Source of the DNA: BMS3ABIN04 sp964553325
Lineage (GTDB): Bacteria; Bacteroidota; Ignavibacteria; Ignavibacteriales; Melioribacteraceae
Reading direction: 5' to 3'
Length of the DNA: 64,000 bases
NCBI GenBank assembly: GCA_964553325.1
Contig: CAZKKI010000023.1
Span: 1-64,000, forward strand
Positions 9,447 through 18,875 of this stretch are shown in pieces. Every line of letters begins with the position of its first letter. The first letter of the stretch is position 1. Position numbers and translations under genes: made by a program. The notes beneath the pieces are model-generated. The model saw only the letters and a list, made by a program, of their open reading frames with translations. It was not told the DNA's origin and searched no databases.

Positions 9447-10268
9447 ATGAAAAACACTTTAATATTTACAAAACTTACCGTGCAAGAGGCGCTTTCGAGA
9501 AAGATTTTTATTTTTTTCCTCGGGGTTTCCGTTTTTATTCTGATTTTACTTGCAATTATATTTTTATCAGCCGATTTGGAACAGATGCTTCCGTTTTTAT
9601 CCGTAACCAAAGCCAACGGTATAGATTTAGTGGGGGAATTGGTCGGAGCAATTAAAATGTTTATTATCGCTCCGCTTTTCGGTATAGGGCTCTTCCTCTC
9701 GGTTTTTTCGGTTTCAAGCTTTATTCCCAATATGATGGAAAAGGGGAACATCGAATTGTTGTTGTCGAACCCCGTATCGCGTACGCAAATAATACTGGGA
9801 AAGTTTTTCGGGGGTGTTTTAGTTGTTTTTGTAAATCTCGCTTTTTTAATCGTAGGGATTTGGATTCTTATCGGGTTAAAATTCGGAGTTTGGGAAGCAT
9901 CGATTCTGTACGCCGTTTTAACGATTACGTTTTCATTTGCGGTACTTTACGGATTAATTATTTTAATCGGTATTTTAACCCGGAGTTCAATATTGGCAAT
10001 GATGCTTACTTATCTGATTTTCCTAATTGTTTCTCCGCTTTTAGCCTCGCGTGATAAACTTGCGATGTTAATAAAAAGCGAAACGGTAAAAGGTATTCTC
10101 GATGTTCTTTATTATATTTTCCCAAAAACTTCGGAAATGGGAAACATAACGATGATAGCATCCACCGGCGGGGAAGTACAGAATTTTCAACCGGTAATTA
10201 CTTCTTTTTTGTTTATGATTCTCACACTTTATATCGGTATTATCATTTTTAATAAAAAAGATTTTTAA
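9447..10268 (+). CDS. ABC-2 type transporter permease
   Basis: 273 residues with about six hydrophobic segments, beginning KLTVQEALSRKIFIFFLGVSV. The order, long extracytoplasmic stretch after the first helix and the segment NIELLLSNPVSRTQIILGK (the coupling region typical of ABC-2 permeases, also NosY-like) support the call. It pairs with the ATPase immediately upstream. Substrate unknown. Confidence 0.88.
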   Translation: MKNTLIFTKLTVQEALSRKIFIFFLGVSVFILILLAIIFLSADLEQMLPFLSVTKANGIDLVGELVGAIKMFIIAPLFGIGLFLSVFSVSSFIPNMMEKGNIELLLSNPVSRTQIILGKFFGGVLVVFVNLAFLIVGIWILIGLKFGVWEASILYAVLTITFSFAVLYGLIILIGILTRSSILAMMLTYLIFLIVSPLLASRDKLAMLIKSETVKGILDVLYYIFPKTSEMGNITMIASTGGEVQNFQPVITSFLFMILTLYIGIIIFNKKDF

Positions 10269-10358
10269 TATTGTAAAAACAAACGGTTTTCGAATGAAAA
10301 AAATGGTATGGTTATTGAAAAAATTATTCCGGTTTTAATAACAAAATGAGCAAATAAA

Positions 10359-11297
10359 ATGAGTAATAACAATTTGAAATTGGAAGATATATTAAAAGAA
10401 GCCTCGGAGAGCGCCGAGCACGAACGTATCGAATACGTTGCAATCATCGGGGCGGGCGTAATGGGACAAGGAATAGCCCAAACAATTGCCGGTGCGGGAA
10501 TTGACGTTTGCATAATAGAAAAAGATAAAGAACATCTCGAAGCGGCAAAGAAAAGTCTAATTGCCTCGATGGAACACGAAATTGAACGTTGGTCGCTTAC
10601 CGAAAGCGAAATGAAATCGATTTTAAGTAGAATCAAATGGACCGTAGATATTGAAGAGGTGAAGGAATGCGACTTAATTATTGAAGCGGTGGCTGAAGAT
10701 TTTAATTTAAAAACCGAAATTTTCAGAAAGATTGATACTATTGCCAAACCGGATACGATTTTTATATCCAACACATCAACTTTGAGCTTAACTAAAATTG
10801 CCGAGGTTACGAAAAGACCCGATAAAATTATCGGTATGCATTTTTTGAATCCCGTTCCCAAAGTTCCTTTGGTCGAGCTTGTTCGGGCTTTTGAAACATC
10901 GGACAAAACAATGAAAATAATAAAGGGTTTTGCCGAACGAATCGGTAAAACACCTGTTGAAGTTTACGAATATCCCGGTTTTGTTACAACAAGGGCAATT
11001 GTTCCGCTCCTTAACGAAGCCATGCATATTTTGCTGGAAGGAGTGGCAACCGCAAGGGATATCGATACGGCGATGAAACTCGGGTACGACTTTAAGATGG
11101 GACCGTTGGAAATGGCGGACTCGATGGGATTGGATGAAGTACTTGCATGGATGGAACAGTTATGGAAAACCTTGGGGGAACCGCGATACCGACCGTGTCC
11201 TATTTTACGTAAATTGGTTAGGGAAAGAAAATTGGGCAAGAAAACCGGAATCGGATTTTACGAATATGACGCCGAAGGAAGAATAATTCAAAAGTGA
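10359..11297 (+). CDS. 3-hydroxyacyl-CoA (3-hydroxybutyryl-CoA) dehydrogenase
   Basis: 312 residues. It oxidises (S)-3-hydroxyacyl-CoA with NAD, or runs in reverse in butyrate-type pathways. An N-terminal extension of about 25 residues precedes the Rossmann motif IIGAGVMGQGIA (near 29-40). SNTSTLSLTKIA and the catalytic histidine motif GMHFLNPVP are present, followed by the C-terminal helical dimer domain ending LGKKTGIGFYEY. It is followed 10 bases later by acetate kinase. No thiolase or crotonase is in view, so whether it works in beta-oxidation or synthesis is open. Confidence 0.92.
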   Translation: MSNNNLKLEDILKEASESAEHERIEYVAIIGAGVMGQGIAQTIAGAGIDVCIIEKDKEHLEAAKKSLIASMEHEIERWSLTESEMKSILSRIKWTVDIEEVKECDLIIEAVAEDFNLKTEIFRKIDTIAKPDTIFISNTSTLSLTKIAEVTKRPDKIIGMHFLNPVPKVPLVELVRAFETSDKTMKIIKGFAERIGKTPVEVYEYPGFVTTRAIVPLLNEAMHILLEGVATARDIDTAMKLGYDFKMGPLEMADSMGLDEVLAWMEQLWKTLGEPRYRPCPILRKLVRERKLGKKTGIGFYEYDAEGRIIQK

Positions 11298-11307
11298 GGA
11301 AATTACT

Positions 11308-12510
11308 ATGAAAATTTTGGTTCTTAACTGCGGTAGTTCTTCGATAAAATATCAATTAATCGAAACGGAAAAGCGAGATGTTCTTGCGAAAGGTATGATT
11401 GAAAGAATCGGGATGAGCAGTGCGGTTCTTACACATTCGCCGAAAGGCAAAGATACGATTAGAATTGTCGGTGAAATCCTCGATCATTCGATTGCACTCG
11501 AATATGTAATTGCAGTTCTAATGAGTAAAAATCACGGTGTTATTCAAGATAAAAGTGAAATTGAAGCCGTAGGTCACCGTGTTGTGCACGGTGGCGAAAC
11601 ATTCTCGGGTTCCGTTTTAATTACTAACGATGTTTTGAAAGCAATTAAAGATAATATAGAATTGGCTCCGTTACATAATCCTCCCAACATAAGAGGAATT
11701 GAAGCGGCGAGAAAACATTTGCCGAATGTACCGCAATGTTGTGTTTTCGATACGGCTTTCCATGTTAAGATGCCGGTCTATGCTTATCTTTACGGGATTC
11801 CGTATAAACTGTACAGGAGATATAAAATCAGACGGTACGGATTCCATGGAACTTCGCACAGATTCGTATCGCACCGAGCCGCCGAATTAATGGGTAAACC
11901 ATACGAGCAATTGAAAATAATTACTATTCATCTCGGAAACGGTGCAAGTATGGCGGCTATTAAAAACGGTCAATCGGTTGATACGACAATGGGATTCACA
12001 CCTCTCGAAGGTTTATTGATGGGTACCCGTTCGGGCGATTTGGATCCATCGATCGTAACGTATATTATGGGAAAAGAAGGACTTTCGATAAGTGAGGTAA
12101 ACACTTTGCTAAATAAACACAGCGGTTTGGTCGGTATAAGCGGAGAAAGTAGTGATATGCGGGAAATCGAACAAGCAATGATGGAAGGGGACAAGAAAGC
12201 AAAGTACGCTTTCGATGTTTTTACTTACAGGGTTAAAAAATATATCGGCGCTTATTCCGCTGCACTCGGCGGGGTGGATGCAATTGTGTTTACGGGAGGA
12301 ATCGGAGAAAATTCGGTCAGGGTTCGTAAAGCCGTCTTGTCGGATATGGAATATTTAGGAATAGAACTCGACGAAAATTTAAACGAAACCATAAAAGAAG
12401 ACGGTGAAATTACAACCGGTAACTCCCGTGTAAAAGTATTCAGAATTGCCACCAACGAAGAATTGGTTATTGCCCTCGATACGGAAAAAATAGTAAAAAA
12501 ACTTAAATGA
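11308..12510 (+). CDS. ackA: Acetate kinase
   Basis: 400 residues, full length. It interconverts acetyl phosphate plus ADP with acetate plus ATP, giving substrate-level ATP. The ASKHA signatures are visible: NCGSSSIKYQL at the N-terminus, VGHRVVHGGE, the phosphate loop IHLGNGAS, and FTGGIGENS near residue 330. A ribosome site GAGGAAATT precedes the ATG. No phosphotransacetylase is present in the window. Placement behind the acyl-CoA dehydrogenase suggests a fermentative or acetate-overflow role. Confidence 0.96.
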   Translation: MKILVLNCGSSSIKYQLIETEKRDVLAKGMIERIGMSSAVLTHSPKGKDTIRIVGEILDHSIALEYVIAVLMSKNHGVIQDKSEIEAVGHRVVHGGETFSGSVLITNDVLKAIKDNIELAPLHNPPNIRGIEAARKHLPNVPQCCVFDTAFHVKMPVYAYLYGIPYKLYRRYKIRRYGFHGTSHRFVSHRAAELMGKPYEQLKIITIHLGNGASMAAIKNGQSVDTTMGFTPLEGLLMGTRSGDLDPSIVTYIMGKEGLSISEVNTLLNKHSGLVGISGESSDMREIEQAMMEGDKKAKYAFDVFTYRVKKYIGAYSAALGGVDAIVFTGGIGENSVRVRKAVLSDMEYLGIELDENLNETIKEDGEITTGNSRVKVFRIATNEELVIALDTEKIVKKLK

Positions 12511-12585
12511 AATTTCCGCTGTATAAGCGGTGAAAATTAACTTTTGTTTTTTTATCTTTTCCGAAAAACAAATCCGGAGAGTAAC

Positions 12586-13377
12586 ATGGATTTAAATTTA
12601 AAGAACAAAAGAGTTTTGGTAACTGCAGCCAGTTCCGGAATTGGGAAAGCGATAGCTAAAGCGTTTTTAACCGAGGGTGCAAATGTGGCAATCTGTTCAC
12701 GCAGTAAAAAAAATCTTACCAACACGGCAAAAGAAATGAAGAAAAGTAACTTGCCCGAACCTTTGTGGATTGTGTGCAACATCAATAAAAAATCGGATAT
12801 CGAACATACGGTTCAAGTAGTAAATAAAGAATTCGGCGGAATTGATATTTTAGTAAATAATTGCGGTGGACCCGAGCCGGGATATTTTGAGGATTTGAAC
12901 GATAAAAAGTGGAAAGATGCATTCGACCAAGTGTTGCTGAGTGCAATCCGGTTTACACGGTTGGCTTTACTGAATATGATAGAACAAGAATGGGGCAGAA
13001 TTATTAATATTACTTCAATATCCGTGAAACAACCGATAGATAATTTAATCCTTTCAAACTCTTTGCGGAGCGGACTTACCGCTATGGCTAAAACTTTAAG
13101 TAATGAAGTCGGTAAATACAATATAACCGTTAATAATGTTGCTCCGGGTTACACTTTAACTCCCCGATTGTATGAACTGGCTTTTGCAAGGGCAAAGGCG
13201 GCGGGAGTTACTCACGAAGATGTCTTGGTTTCGATGGCTGGCGAAGTGCCGATGAACAGATTGGGCAGACCGGATGCAATTGCCGATCTTGTTACCTTTC
13301 TTGCATCCGACCGTGCAGGTTATATTACCGGTACAACCATTCCGGTTGACGGAGGCGCGATTAAATCCGCTTTGTGA
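12586..13377 (+). CDS. SDR family protein, BKR-like, with replaced catalytic Tyr/Lys
   Basis: 263 residues from the ATG at 12586, which has a CCGGAGAG ribosome site; an upstream in-frame start at 12544 adds an implausible leader. The nucleotide motif AASSGIGKAIA and the NNCGG motif are those of classical short-chain reductases, and the C-terminal ITGTTIPVDGG is normal. The catalytic Ser region (ITSIS) is recognisable. At the YxxxK position the sequence reads LSNSLRSGL, so Tyr is Leu and Lys is Arg. A subgroup of BKR-like SDRs with an imperfect catalytic tetrad is known, so this is probably a family trait. It may bind rather than reduce its substrate, or use other residues. Confidence 0.85.
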   Translation: MDLNLKNKRVLVTAASSGIGKAIAKAFLTEGANVAICSRSKKNLTNTAKEMKKSNLPEPLWIVCNINKKSDIEHTVQVVNKEFGGIDILVNNCGGPEPGYFEDLNDKKWKDAFDQVLLSAIRFTRLALLNMIEQEWGRIINITSISVKQPIDNLILSNSLRSGLTAMAKTLSNEVGKYNITVNNVAPGYTLTPRLYELAFARAKAAGVTHEDVLVSMAGEVPMNRLGRPDAIADLVTFLASDRAGYITGTTIPVDGGAIKSAL

Positions 13378-13413
13378 TTAAAATAATTTCCTCATAAAAA
13401 GAGGACGATTAAA

Positions 13414-14976
13414 ATGATTAAAGAACTTCAAGTTACTATTCATCCCGATTTTATTGGGGATGAGCAACATCTTAGAAAAACTGTGGCTCATAAACTCCGG
13501 GTCGATTCAAACGATATTACCGCAATTAAAACGGTTAAACGATCGATTGATGCAAGGAAATTACCTGTTTACCGTTTAAGGGTTTTGGTTTATTTAAATG
13601 AGAAGCCGTCGGACGATGTAATTCCGGTTGAGTACAAGCCCGTGGAATCGGATAAATCGGTTATAATTGTAGGGAGCGGACCGGCCGGGTTGTTTGCGGC
13701 TTTACGCTTGATTGAATTGGGAGTTAAGCCCGTTGTTTTCGAGCGTGGACACGATGTTCAAAAAAGAAGAAGGGATTTAAGACAAATAAATCAAGAGGGT
13801 TCGGTTAATCTGGATTCCAATTACTGCTTCGGTGAAGGCGGAGCCGGAACGTACAGCGACGGCAAGCTTTATACTCGCGCTACAAAAAGAGGCGATACGA
13901 AACGCATTTTGCAAATCCTTGTTAAACACGGAGCTTCTCCGGATATTCAAGTAGATGCCCGTCCTCATATCGGTTCGAATAAGTTGCCAAAAATAATTAA
14001 AGCCATGCGCGAAACAATTTTGAAATACGGTGGCGAAGTTCATTTCGAATCGAAAGTTACCGATATTATTATCCTGAACGGGAAAGCGACCGGTGTAATA
14101 GTTAACAATCAAACCGAGCATTTTGCCGATTCCGTTATTTTAGCAACGGGGCATTCCGCTAGGGATATATTTTATTTGTTGAAAAATAAAAACATTAAAC
14201 TTGAAGCAAAACCGTTTGCTTTGGGGGTTAGGGTTGAACATCCCCGCCAATTAATCGATCAAATCCAATATCACACGAAAAAGCGACACGAAAATTTACC
14301 TGCCGCATATTACACCTTAAGTTGCCAAATTGAAAACCGTGGAGTTTACTCTTTTTGTATGTGCCCGGGCGGAATGATTGTTCCGGCTTCCACGAATAAT
14401 GACGAAGTAGTTGTTAACGGAATGTCGCTTTCCCGTCGTAATTCTCCTTTTTCTAACTCGGGTTTGGTTGTATCCGTAACCGAGGAAGAATGGGCTGATT
14501 ATAATGAATACGGTGTTTTTGCCGGATTGGAATTTCAGAAGATGATTGAACGGAAAGCTTTTTTATACGGAGGCGGAAAACAAGTAGCGCCGGCACAAAG
14601 AATTACGGATTTCGTTAATGGGAAATTATCGACAGATTTACCTCCGACGTCTTATATTCCCGGAATAAAAAGCGCGTTAGTAAACGAAATTTTCCCGGCT
14701 GAAATTTACAAAAGGTTAAAACAAAGTTTGCTTGTTTTCAACAAGAAAATGAAAGGTTTTTTTACCGAAACAGGACAAGTACTTGCTTCGGAAAGCCGAA
14801 CAAGTTCGCCCGTACGCGTGCTGCGCAATAAAGAAACGTTGATGAGTGTTAGCGTTAAAGGACTTTTCCCCGCGGGCGAAGGAGCCGGTTATGCGGGCGG
14901 AATTGTTTCGGCGGCAATAGACGGAGAAAAATGTGCGGAAGCCGCAGTAAAATTTATAAACAGTGCAGCATTATAA
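13414..14976 (+). CDS. NAD(P)/FAD-dependent oxidoreductase (COG2509-type flavoprotein)
   Basis: 520 residues. An N-terminal domain of about 85 residues precedes the FAD-binding motif VIIVGSGPAGLFAAL (about 88-102). CFGEGGAGTYSDGKL, which is characteristic of this family of uncharacterised FAD-dependent dehydrogenases, follows. A second FAD signature, LFPAGEGAGYAGGI, sits near the C-terminus. There is no signal peptide. It lies 36 bases after the SDR and has a good AGAGGA ribosome site. Related proteins are widespread in anaerobes but no reaction is firmly assigned. Confidence 0.9.
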   Translation: MIKELQVTIHPDFIGDEQHLRKTVAHKLRVDSNDITAIKTVKRSIDARKLPVYRLRVLVYLNEKPSDDVIPVEYKPVESDKSVIIVGSGPAGLFAALRLIELGVKPVVFERGHDVQKRRRDLRQINQEGSVNLDSNYCFGEGGAGTYSDGKLYTRATKRGDTKRILQILVKHGASPDIQVDARPHIGSNKLPKIIKAMRETILKYGGEVHFESKVTDIIILNGKATGVIVNNQTEHFADSVILATGHSARDIFYLLKNKNIKLEAKPFALGVRVEHPRQLIDQIQYHTKKRHENLPAAYYTLSCQIENRGVYSFCMCPGGMIVPASTNNDEVVVNGMSLSRRNSPFSNSGLVVSVTEEEWADYNEYGVFAGLEFQKMIERKAFLYGGGKQVAPAQRITDFVNGKLSTDLPPTSYIPGIKSALVNEIFPAEIYKRLKQSLLVFNKKMKGFFTETGQVLASESRTSSPVRVLRNKETLMSVSVKGLFPAGEGAGYAGGIVSAAIDGEKCAEAAVKFINSAAL

Positions 14977-15004
14977 TCCTTTGAGTATCCGATTAGTAGA
15001 TCCT

Positions 15005-15985
15005 TTATTTTCTGGATTTAATTTTTTCCAATTCGTATAATAACGTTTCCTTTAATCCTTCTGATAAATTTCTCGGATTGTAACCCAATTCAACTTTTGC
15101 TTTGTTGCTGTTTCCCAAATATGTTACGCCTGCTTGTACACGCAAAGCTTCGGAGGTGTACATCGGGGGAAGGGGAATGATTTTTTCAACCAAGAGTGAA
15201 AAAATTCGAGTTAACTTAAGCAATTGATAAGGAACGGTAAAAGGTTTTCTGATTCCCGTAATCTTGTGTGCAATTTCGAAGGCTTCGGTTAAAGTATGGA
15301 TAGGTCCGCCAACCATATAAACCGAACCCGGTTCGGCTTTTTCCATTGCCTTTATGTGAATTCCGGCAACGTCGTCCACATGTGCCCAATTGTAAGCGGA
15401 CTTACTTGGAATCATGGGCAACCTTTTTCTCAGAAACATTCTTAACGATTCGTCACTTAAACTGGTTCCGTTGGGTCCGTAAATTAAACCGGGCATTAAA
15501 ATTACAAGTGGTAATCCTTGTTTAATGAATTCGCAAGCAACTTTATGCGCTTCCGCTTTTGTTTTATCGTATTCGCTGATGTGTTTGCCGTTAAACTTAT
15601 AAGTTTCGTCCGCTACCGTGCCTTTTGTATCGGAATTAATTGTGAGTGTACTTGTGTAAACGCCTTTGGGAATCTCTAACTCTTTCATTAATTCCAAAAC
15701 ATTACGCGTACCGGTAACGTTAACAAGTTTTGCGGGTGATTTGTCTTTGGCTCCTATTTTGTACCAAGCGGCAACGTGGAAAACACCGTCCACTCCGTTC
15801 ATAGCATCACGCATACTTTCTTTTACAGTAATATCGCCTTGAACAATTTCAACTCCTTGTTTTTTCAAATCAACGGCTTTTTCGGGGTTGCGGACCAAAG
15901 CAACTACTTTATGATCAAGTTCTCTTAACATCGAAGCAATTCTTCCGCCCAGAAATCCGGTTGCGCCCGTAACAAAGTATTTCAT
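15005..15985 (-). CDS. NAD-dependent epimerase/dehydratase family protein (extended SDR)
   Basis: 326 residues. The Rossmann motif VTGATGFLGGRIA is at residues 4-16, and DITVKESMRDAMNGVDGVFHVAA marks the extended SDR fold. The usual YxxxK is seen in the segment ISEYDKTKAEA (Tyr-Asp-Lys-Thr-Lys). The general pattern is that of dihydroflavonol-reductase-like and 3-beta-hydroxysteroid-dehydrogenase-like SDRs. It lies 89 bases behind tyrA and is probably the last gene of the minus-strand unit starting with mutS. Substrate unknown. Confidence 0.9.
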   Translation of the reverse strand: MKYFVTGATGFLGGRIASMLRELDHKVVALVRNPEKAVDLKKQGVEIVQGDITVKESMRDAMNGVDGVFHVAAWYKIGAKDKSPAKLVNVTGTRNVLELMKELEIPKGVYTSTLTINSDTKGTVADETYKFNGKHISEYDKTKAEAHKVACEFIKQGLPLVILMPGLIYGPNGTSLSDESLRMFLRKRLPMIPSKSAYNWAHVDDVAGIHIKAMEKAEPGSVYMVGGPIHTLTEAFEIAHKITGIRKPFTVPYQLLKLTRIFSLLVEKIIPLPPMYTSEALRVQAGVTYLGNSNKAKVELGYNPRNLSEGLKETLLYELEKIKSRK

Positions 15986-16074
15986 AAATTATTTCCCGGT
16001 TAAAATTAAAAAATTCAATTTTAACGAATATACGATATTAGCAAGGATGAGACAAGTAAAAAGAAAGGTGGGAA

Positions 16075-17157
16075 TCAATCGCTTATCTTAAATCCTAATT
16101 TACCGATAAGTTTTTTAGCCCTCTCCGCTTCTACTTCGGATTCAAACGCCAAACGGAAAGTTCCGCCGGTTCCTTCCCGGATTTTAAGTAGTTCGATATC
16201 CTTAATGTTGATTCCTTCTTTATAAAGAGCGGTCGATATTTTGCTTATCATACCCGGTTTATCTTCCACAAAGATAAAAATATCGTACACGGAAGTTAAA
16301 AATCCTTTTGTGTTTTGTGGAATTTCATCGCGGTTTTTTCTGGCTTCGCTGAAATATTCCGCTAATCTCGATATTTTATTTTCCGAAATCCACATAATTA
16401 ATTTTTCAATTTCGAAGGAAAATTTTTCGAGAGCGGTTAAAATTTGTTTGCGGTTCGTTGAAATTATCGATTCCCAAATTTCAAAATCACTTGAGGCAAT
16501 CCGCGTCATATCTCTGAAACCACCCGCAGCAAGGTCGAGAAAATTATAGTTTTCCGTTTTTAATGAAGCCGTATTCACCAATGCAACAGCGGTAAGTTGG
16601 GGAAGATGACTTACGCTGGCGGCTATAACGTCGTGCTGTTTTGCCGGAATAAATAAAATATTTGCCCCGAGCGATTCGATAATTTTTCTAAAATCTTTTA
16701 ATTCGTCTTTACCCGTTAAATCTTCGGTTAAAATATAGGTTGTATTTTCGAAAAGCAGCGGATCGGAATTTACATAGCCTGCTTTTTCTTTTCCGGTCAT
16801 TGGGTGCCCGCCGATGTAATATCCTTTCCCGGTCTTCAAGGTATTCCATTTTTCTTGAAAGACTAATTTAACGCTGCAGACGTCCGTCAATATATTGCCG
16901 TTTAATTTCGGTGCCAAGCGGTCGAAAATCTCGAGCGAAGGATTAATCGGTAAACAAAGAAATATTAAATCGGAATCAAGCGCTTCTTCGACGTTATTCA
17001 GTTTACGGTCGATTGTTTTCTCCGAAAGTGCAAGCTCGAGTATTTCGGTTTTGTCGTAAGCATTTAACTCGATTTGCAATTCGCTGTTTCGAATTGCTTT
17101 GGCAATCGAACCGCCTATTAAACCAAGTCCAATTATTGATATTGTTTTAATCTTCAA
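16075..17157 (-). CDS. tyrA: Prephenate dehydrogenase with C-terminal ACT domain
   Basis: 360 residues. It oxidatively decarboxylates prephenate to 4-hydroxyphenylpyruvate in tyrosine synthesis. The NAD motif IGLGLIGGSIA is at residues 9-19. The catalytic histidine region GGHPMTGKEKAG and the SHLPQL motif follow. Residues about 290-358 form an ACT domain (VEDKPGMISKIS...), the usual site for feedback by tyrosine or a related amino acid. It follows DAHP synthase by 32 bases on the same strand, so the first step and the tyrosine branch are co-transcribed. Confidence 0.94.
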   Translation of the reverse strand: MKIKTISIIGLGLIGGSIAKAIRNSELQIELNAYDKTEILELALSEKTIDRKLNNVEEALDSDLIFLCLPINPSLEIFDRLAPKLNGNILTDVCSVKLVFQEKWNTLKTGKGYYIGGHPMTGKEKAGYVNSDPLLFENTTYILTEDLTGKDELKDFRKIIESLGANILFIPAKQHDVIAASVSHLPQLTAVALVNTASLKTENYNFLDLAAGGFRDMTRIASSDFEIWESIISTNRKQILTALEKFSFEIEKLIMWISENKISRLAEYFSEARKNRDEIPQNTKGFLTSVYDIFIFVEDKPGMISKISTALYKEGINIKDIELLKIREGTGGTFRLAFESEVEAERAKKLIGKLGFKISD

Positions 17158-17189
17158 AATTCCGCCGCATTATTTTCGGCAAAACCTAA

Positions 17190-18203
17190 TTATAATTTTC
17201 TGCCAATAGCATTGGCAATAACTTTTAATTCGTTTACCAACCTTAAATATTCATCCGGCAACATAGCTTGCGGACCGTCGGATAAAGCATTTTCGGGATC
17301 GTGGTGAATTTCTATCATCAACCCGTCCGCTCCGGCTGCAACTGCCGCTCTTGCCATCGGCGCAACCTGATCTCTCAAACCCGTTGCGTGGGAAGGATCG
17401 GCAATAACGGGCAAGTGACTTTTTTTATGAACTACCGGGATTGCGGAAAGATCGAATGTATTGCGAGTATATTTTTCGAATGTTCTTATTCCGCGCTCGC
17501 ATAAAATTACATCTTTGTTTCCTTCGGAAAGAATGTATTCGGCAGACATTAACCATTCTTCTATAAGCGCTGCGAGTCCGCGTTTAAGCATTACGGGTTT
17601 ATCGGTTTTCCCCAATTCTTTTAACAGAGGGAAGTTTTGCATATTGCGTGCACCGACTTGAAAAATATCGGTGTATTTGTAAATCAAGTCGATATGTTGT
17701 ATTTGCATAACTTCGGTAATTACCAACAAATCGTATTCATCAGCCGCGGCACGAAGCAGTTTTAAACCTTCTTCCCCTAAACCTTGAAACGAATACGGTG
17801 AGGAACGGGGTTTGAAAGCCCCGCCGCGCAATATTTTTGCACCGGATTCGGCAACAACTTTTGCAAGTGTGAAGATTTGTTCTTCGTTTTCCACCGAACA
17901 AGGTCCGACCATCAGTGTAACATGATTATTCCCGATTTTGTATCCGTTAATATCTATAATTGTGTTGTCTTCTTTAAAACTACGACTGGCCAATTTAAAT
18001 GGGACGGTAACTCTGTAAACATCGGCAACACCTTCCAGTATTTTTACCTTGCGAATATCAAAATCCGGTTTAACTCCGATTGCACCGAGAATTGTTCTTT
18101 GTTCACCTACCGATTTGTGAATTTGAAAACCGTAATTTTCCAAATGTTTGATAACGTTTTCAATTTGTTTTTCGGTTGCATTATTTTCTAATATAATTAC
18201 CAC
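17190..18203 (-). CDS. aroF: 3-deoxy-7-phosphoheptulonate (DAHP) synthase, type I-beta
   Basis: 337 residues from a GTG start with a GGAAGGAAG ribosome site. It condenses phosphoenolpyruvate and erythrose 4-phosphate, the first shikimate-pathway step. Residues 1-70 form the ferredoxin-like regulatory domain known from the Thermotoga maritima enzyme, an allosteric feedback module. The catalytic barrel follows with GPCSVEN, LRGGAFKPRSSPYSFQG, LKRG and SHATG. It is in one operon with tyrA. Regulation by tyrosine through the N-terminal domain is a family-based inference. Confidence 0.94.
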   Translation of the reverse strand: MVIILENNATEKQIENVIKHLENYGFQIHKSVGEQRTILGAIGVKPDFDIRKVKILEGVADVYRVTVPFKLASRSFKEDNTIIDINGYKIGNNHVTLMVGPCSVENEEQIFTLAKVVAESGAKILRGGAFKPRSSPYSFQGLGEEGLKLLRAAADEYDLLVITEVMQIQHIDLIYKYTDIFQVGARNMQNFPLLKELGKTDKPVMLKRGLAALIEEWLMSAEYILSEGNKDVILCERGIRTFEKYTRNTFDLSAIPVVHKKSHLPVIADPSHATGLRDQVAPMARAAVAAGADGLMIEIHHDPENALSDGPQAMLPDEYLRLVNELKVIANAIGRKL

Positions 18204-18224
18204 TTTATTTCTTCCTTCCTTTAA

Positions 18225-18857
18225 TTAATCGTGAAATTTTTTCTCCCCCGCCTCAATGGCTAAATCGATGTAATCCTCCTTAGTCGGAATTGCACAAGTA
18301 TAATTTGAGCTGTAAGCACAAAAGGGATTAAAAGCTAAGTTAAAATCAATAATATATTCGTGATCTGGATCACTATTCAGAGAAAATTTTAAATATCTTC
18401 CTACGCCGTATGTTTCTTTGTTTGTTGTTTTGTCGGTAAACCAAATGCTGTAATATTTTTGACCGTTACCTTCGTCGTTTTCGTAAACATTTAGCTTATA
18501 TTGTTTTCCTCCGTAAGTGAAAGTTAAATATCCGTATCTTACCGCTTTCCGTTCTTCGCCTTTTGTACCGTAAATTGTAACGGTATCCTTTTTTTCGTAT
18601 TCGGTCAATTTGCTTTTGAAAACGAAATCGGGGTTGACGTCATAATAATTCAGCGGATGAAAAACAGCTTTCGGGTCTTGATTAAAAGGCGAGTTCGGGT
18701 CTTGCATAAAACTCAAGTTTTTCTGTTTTCGTAACGCTTCGATTCTTTTTATGTATTCTTCTTGTTCCGGAGTATAGTTTTTACATGCCGGCAGAATTAA
18801 AGCAAAAAGTAACAAAGCGCTTAATAATTTAGGATAAATGATTTTTGATTTTTCCAT
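18225..18857 (-). CDS. DUF1684 domain lipoprotein
   Basis: 210 residues. The N-terminus is a lipoprotein signal ending in ILPACKN (Cys about 25). The body matches DUF1684: a start with FMQDPNSPF, the segment GYLTFTYGGKQYKLNVYE, then YGVGRYLKF and the conserved end DFNLAFNPFCAYSSNYTCAIPTK, with residues rich in aromatic and acidic positions. The family is common in Bacteroidota and some Actinobacteria and has no established function. It sits 18 bases behind mutS and 21 before DAHP synthase. Confidence 0.85.
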   Translation of the reverse strand: MEKSKIIYPKLLSALLLFALILPACKNYTPEQEEYIKRIEALRKQKNLSFMQDPNSPFNQDPKAVFHPLNYYDVNPDFVFKSKLTEYEKKDTVTIYGTKGEERKAVRYGYLTFTYGGKQYKLNVYENDEGNGQKYYSIWFTDKTTNKETYGVGRYLKFSLNSDPDHEYIIDFNLAFNPFCAYSSNYTCAIPTKEDYIDLAIEAGEKKFHD

Positions 18858-18875
18858 TGTTTTACTCTCAACCGT

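Noticed and set aside
12516..12551. Intrinsic terminator after ackA
   Set aside because: The CCGCT/AGCGG stem is only five pairs and the T-run is about 10 bases away, so support is too weak.
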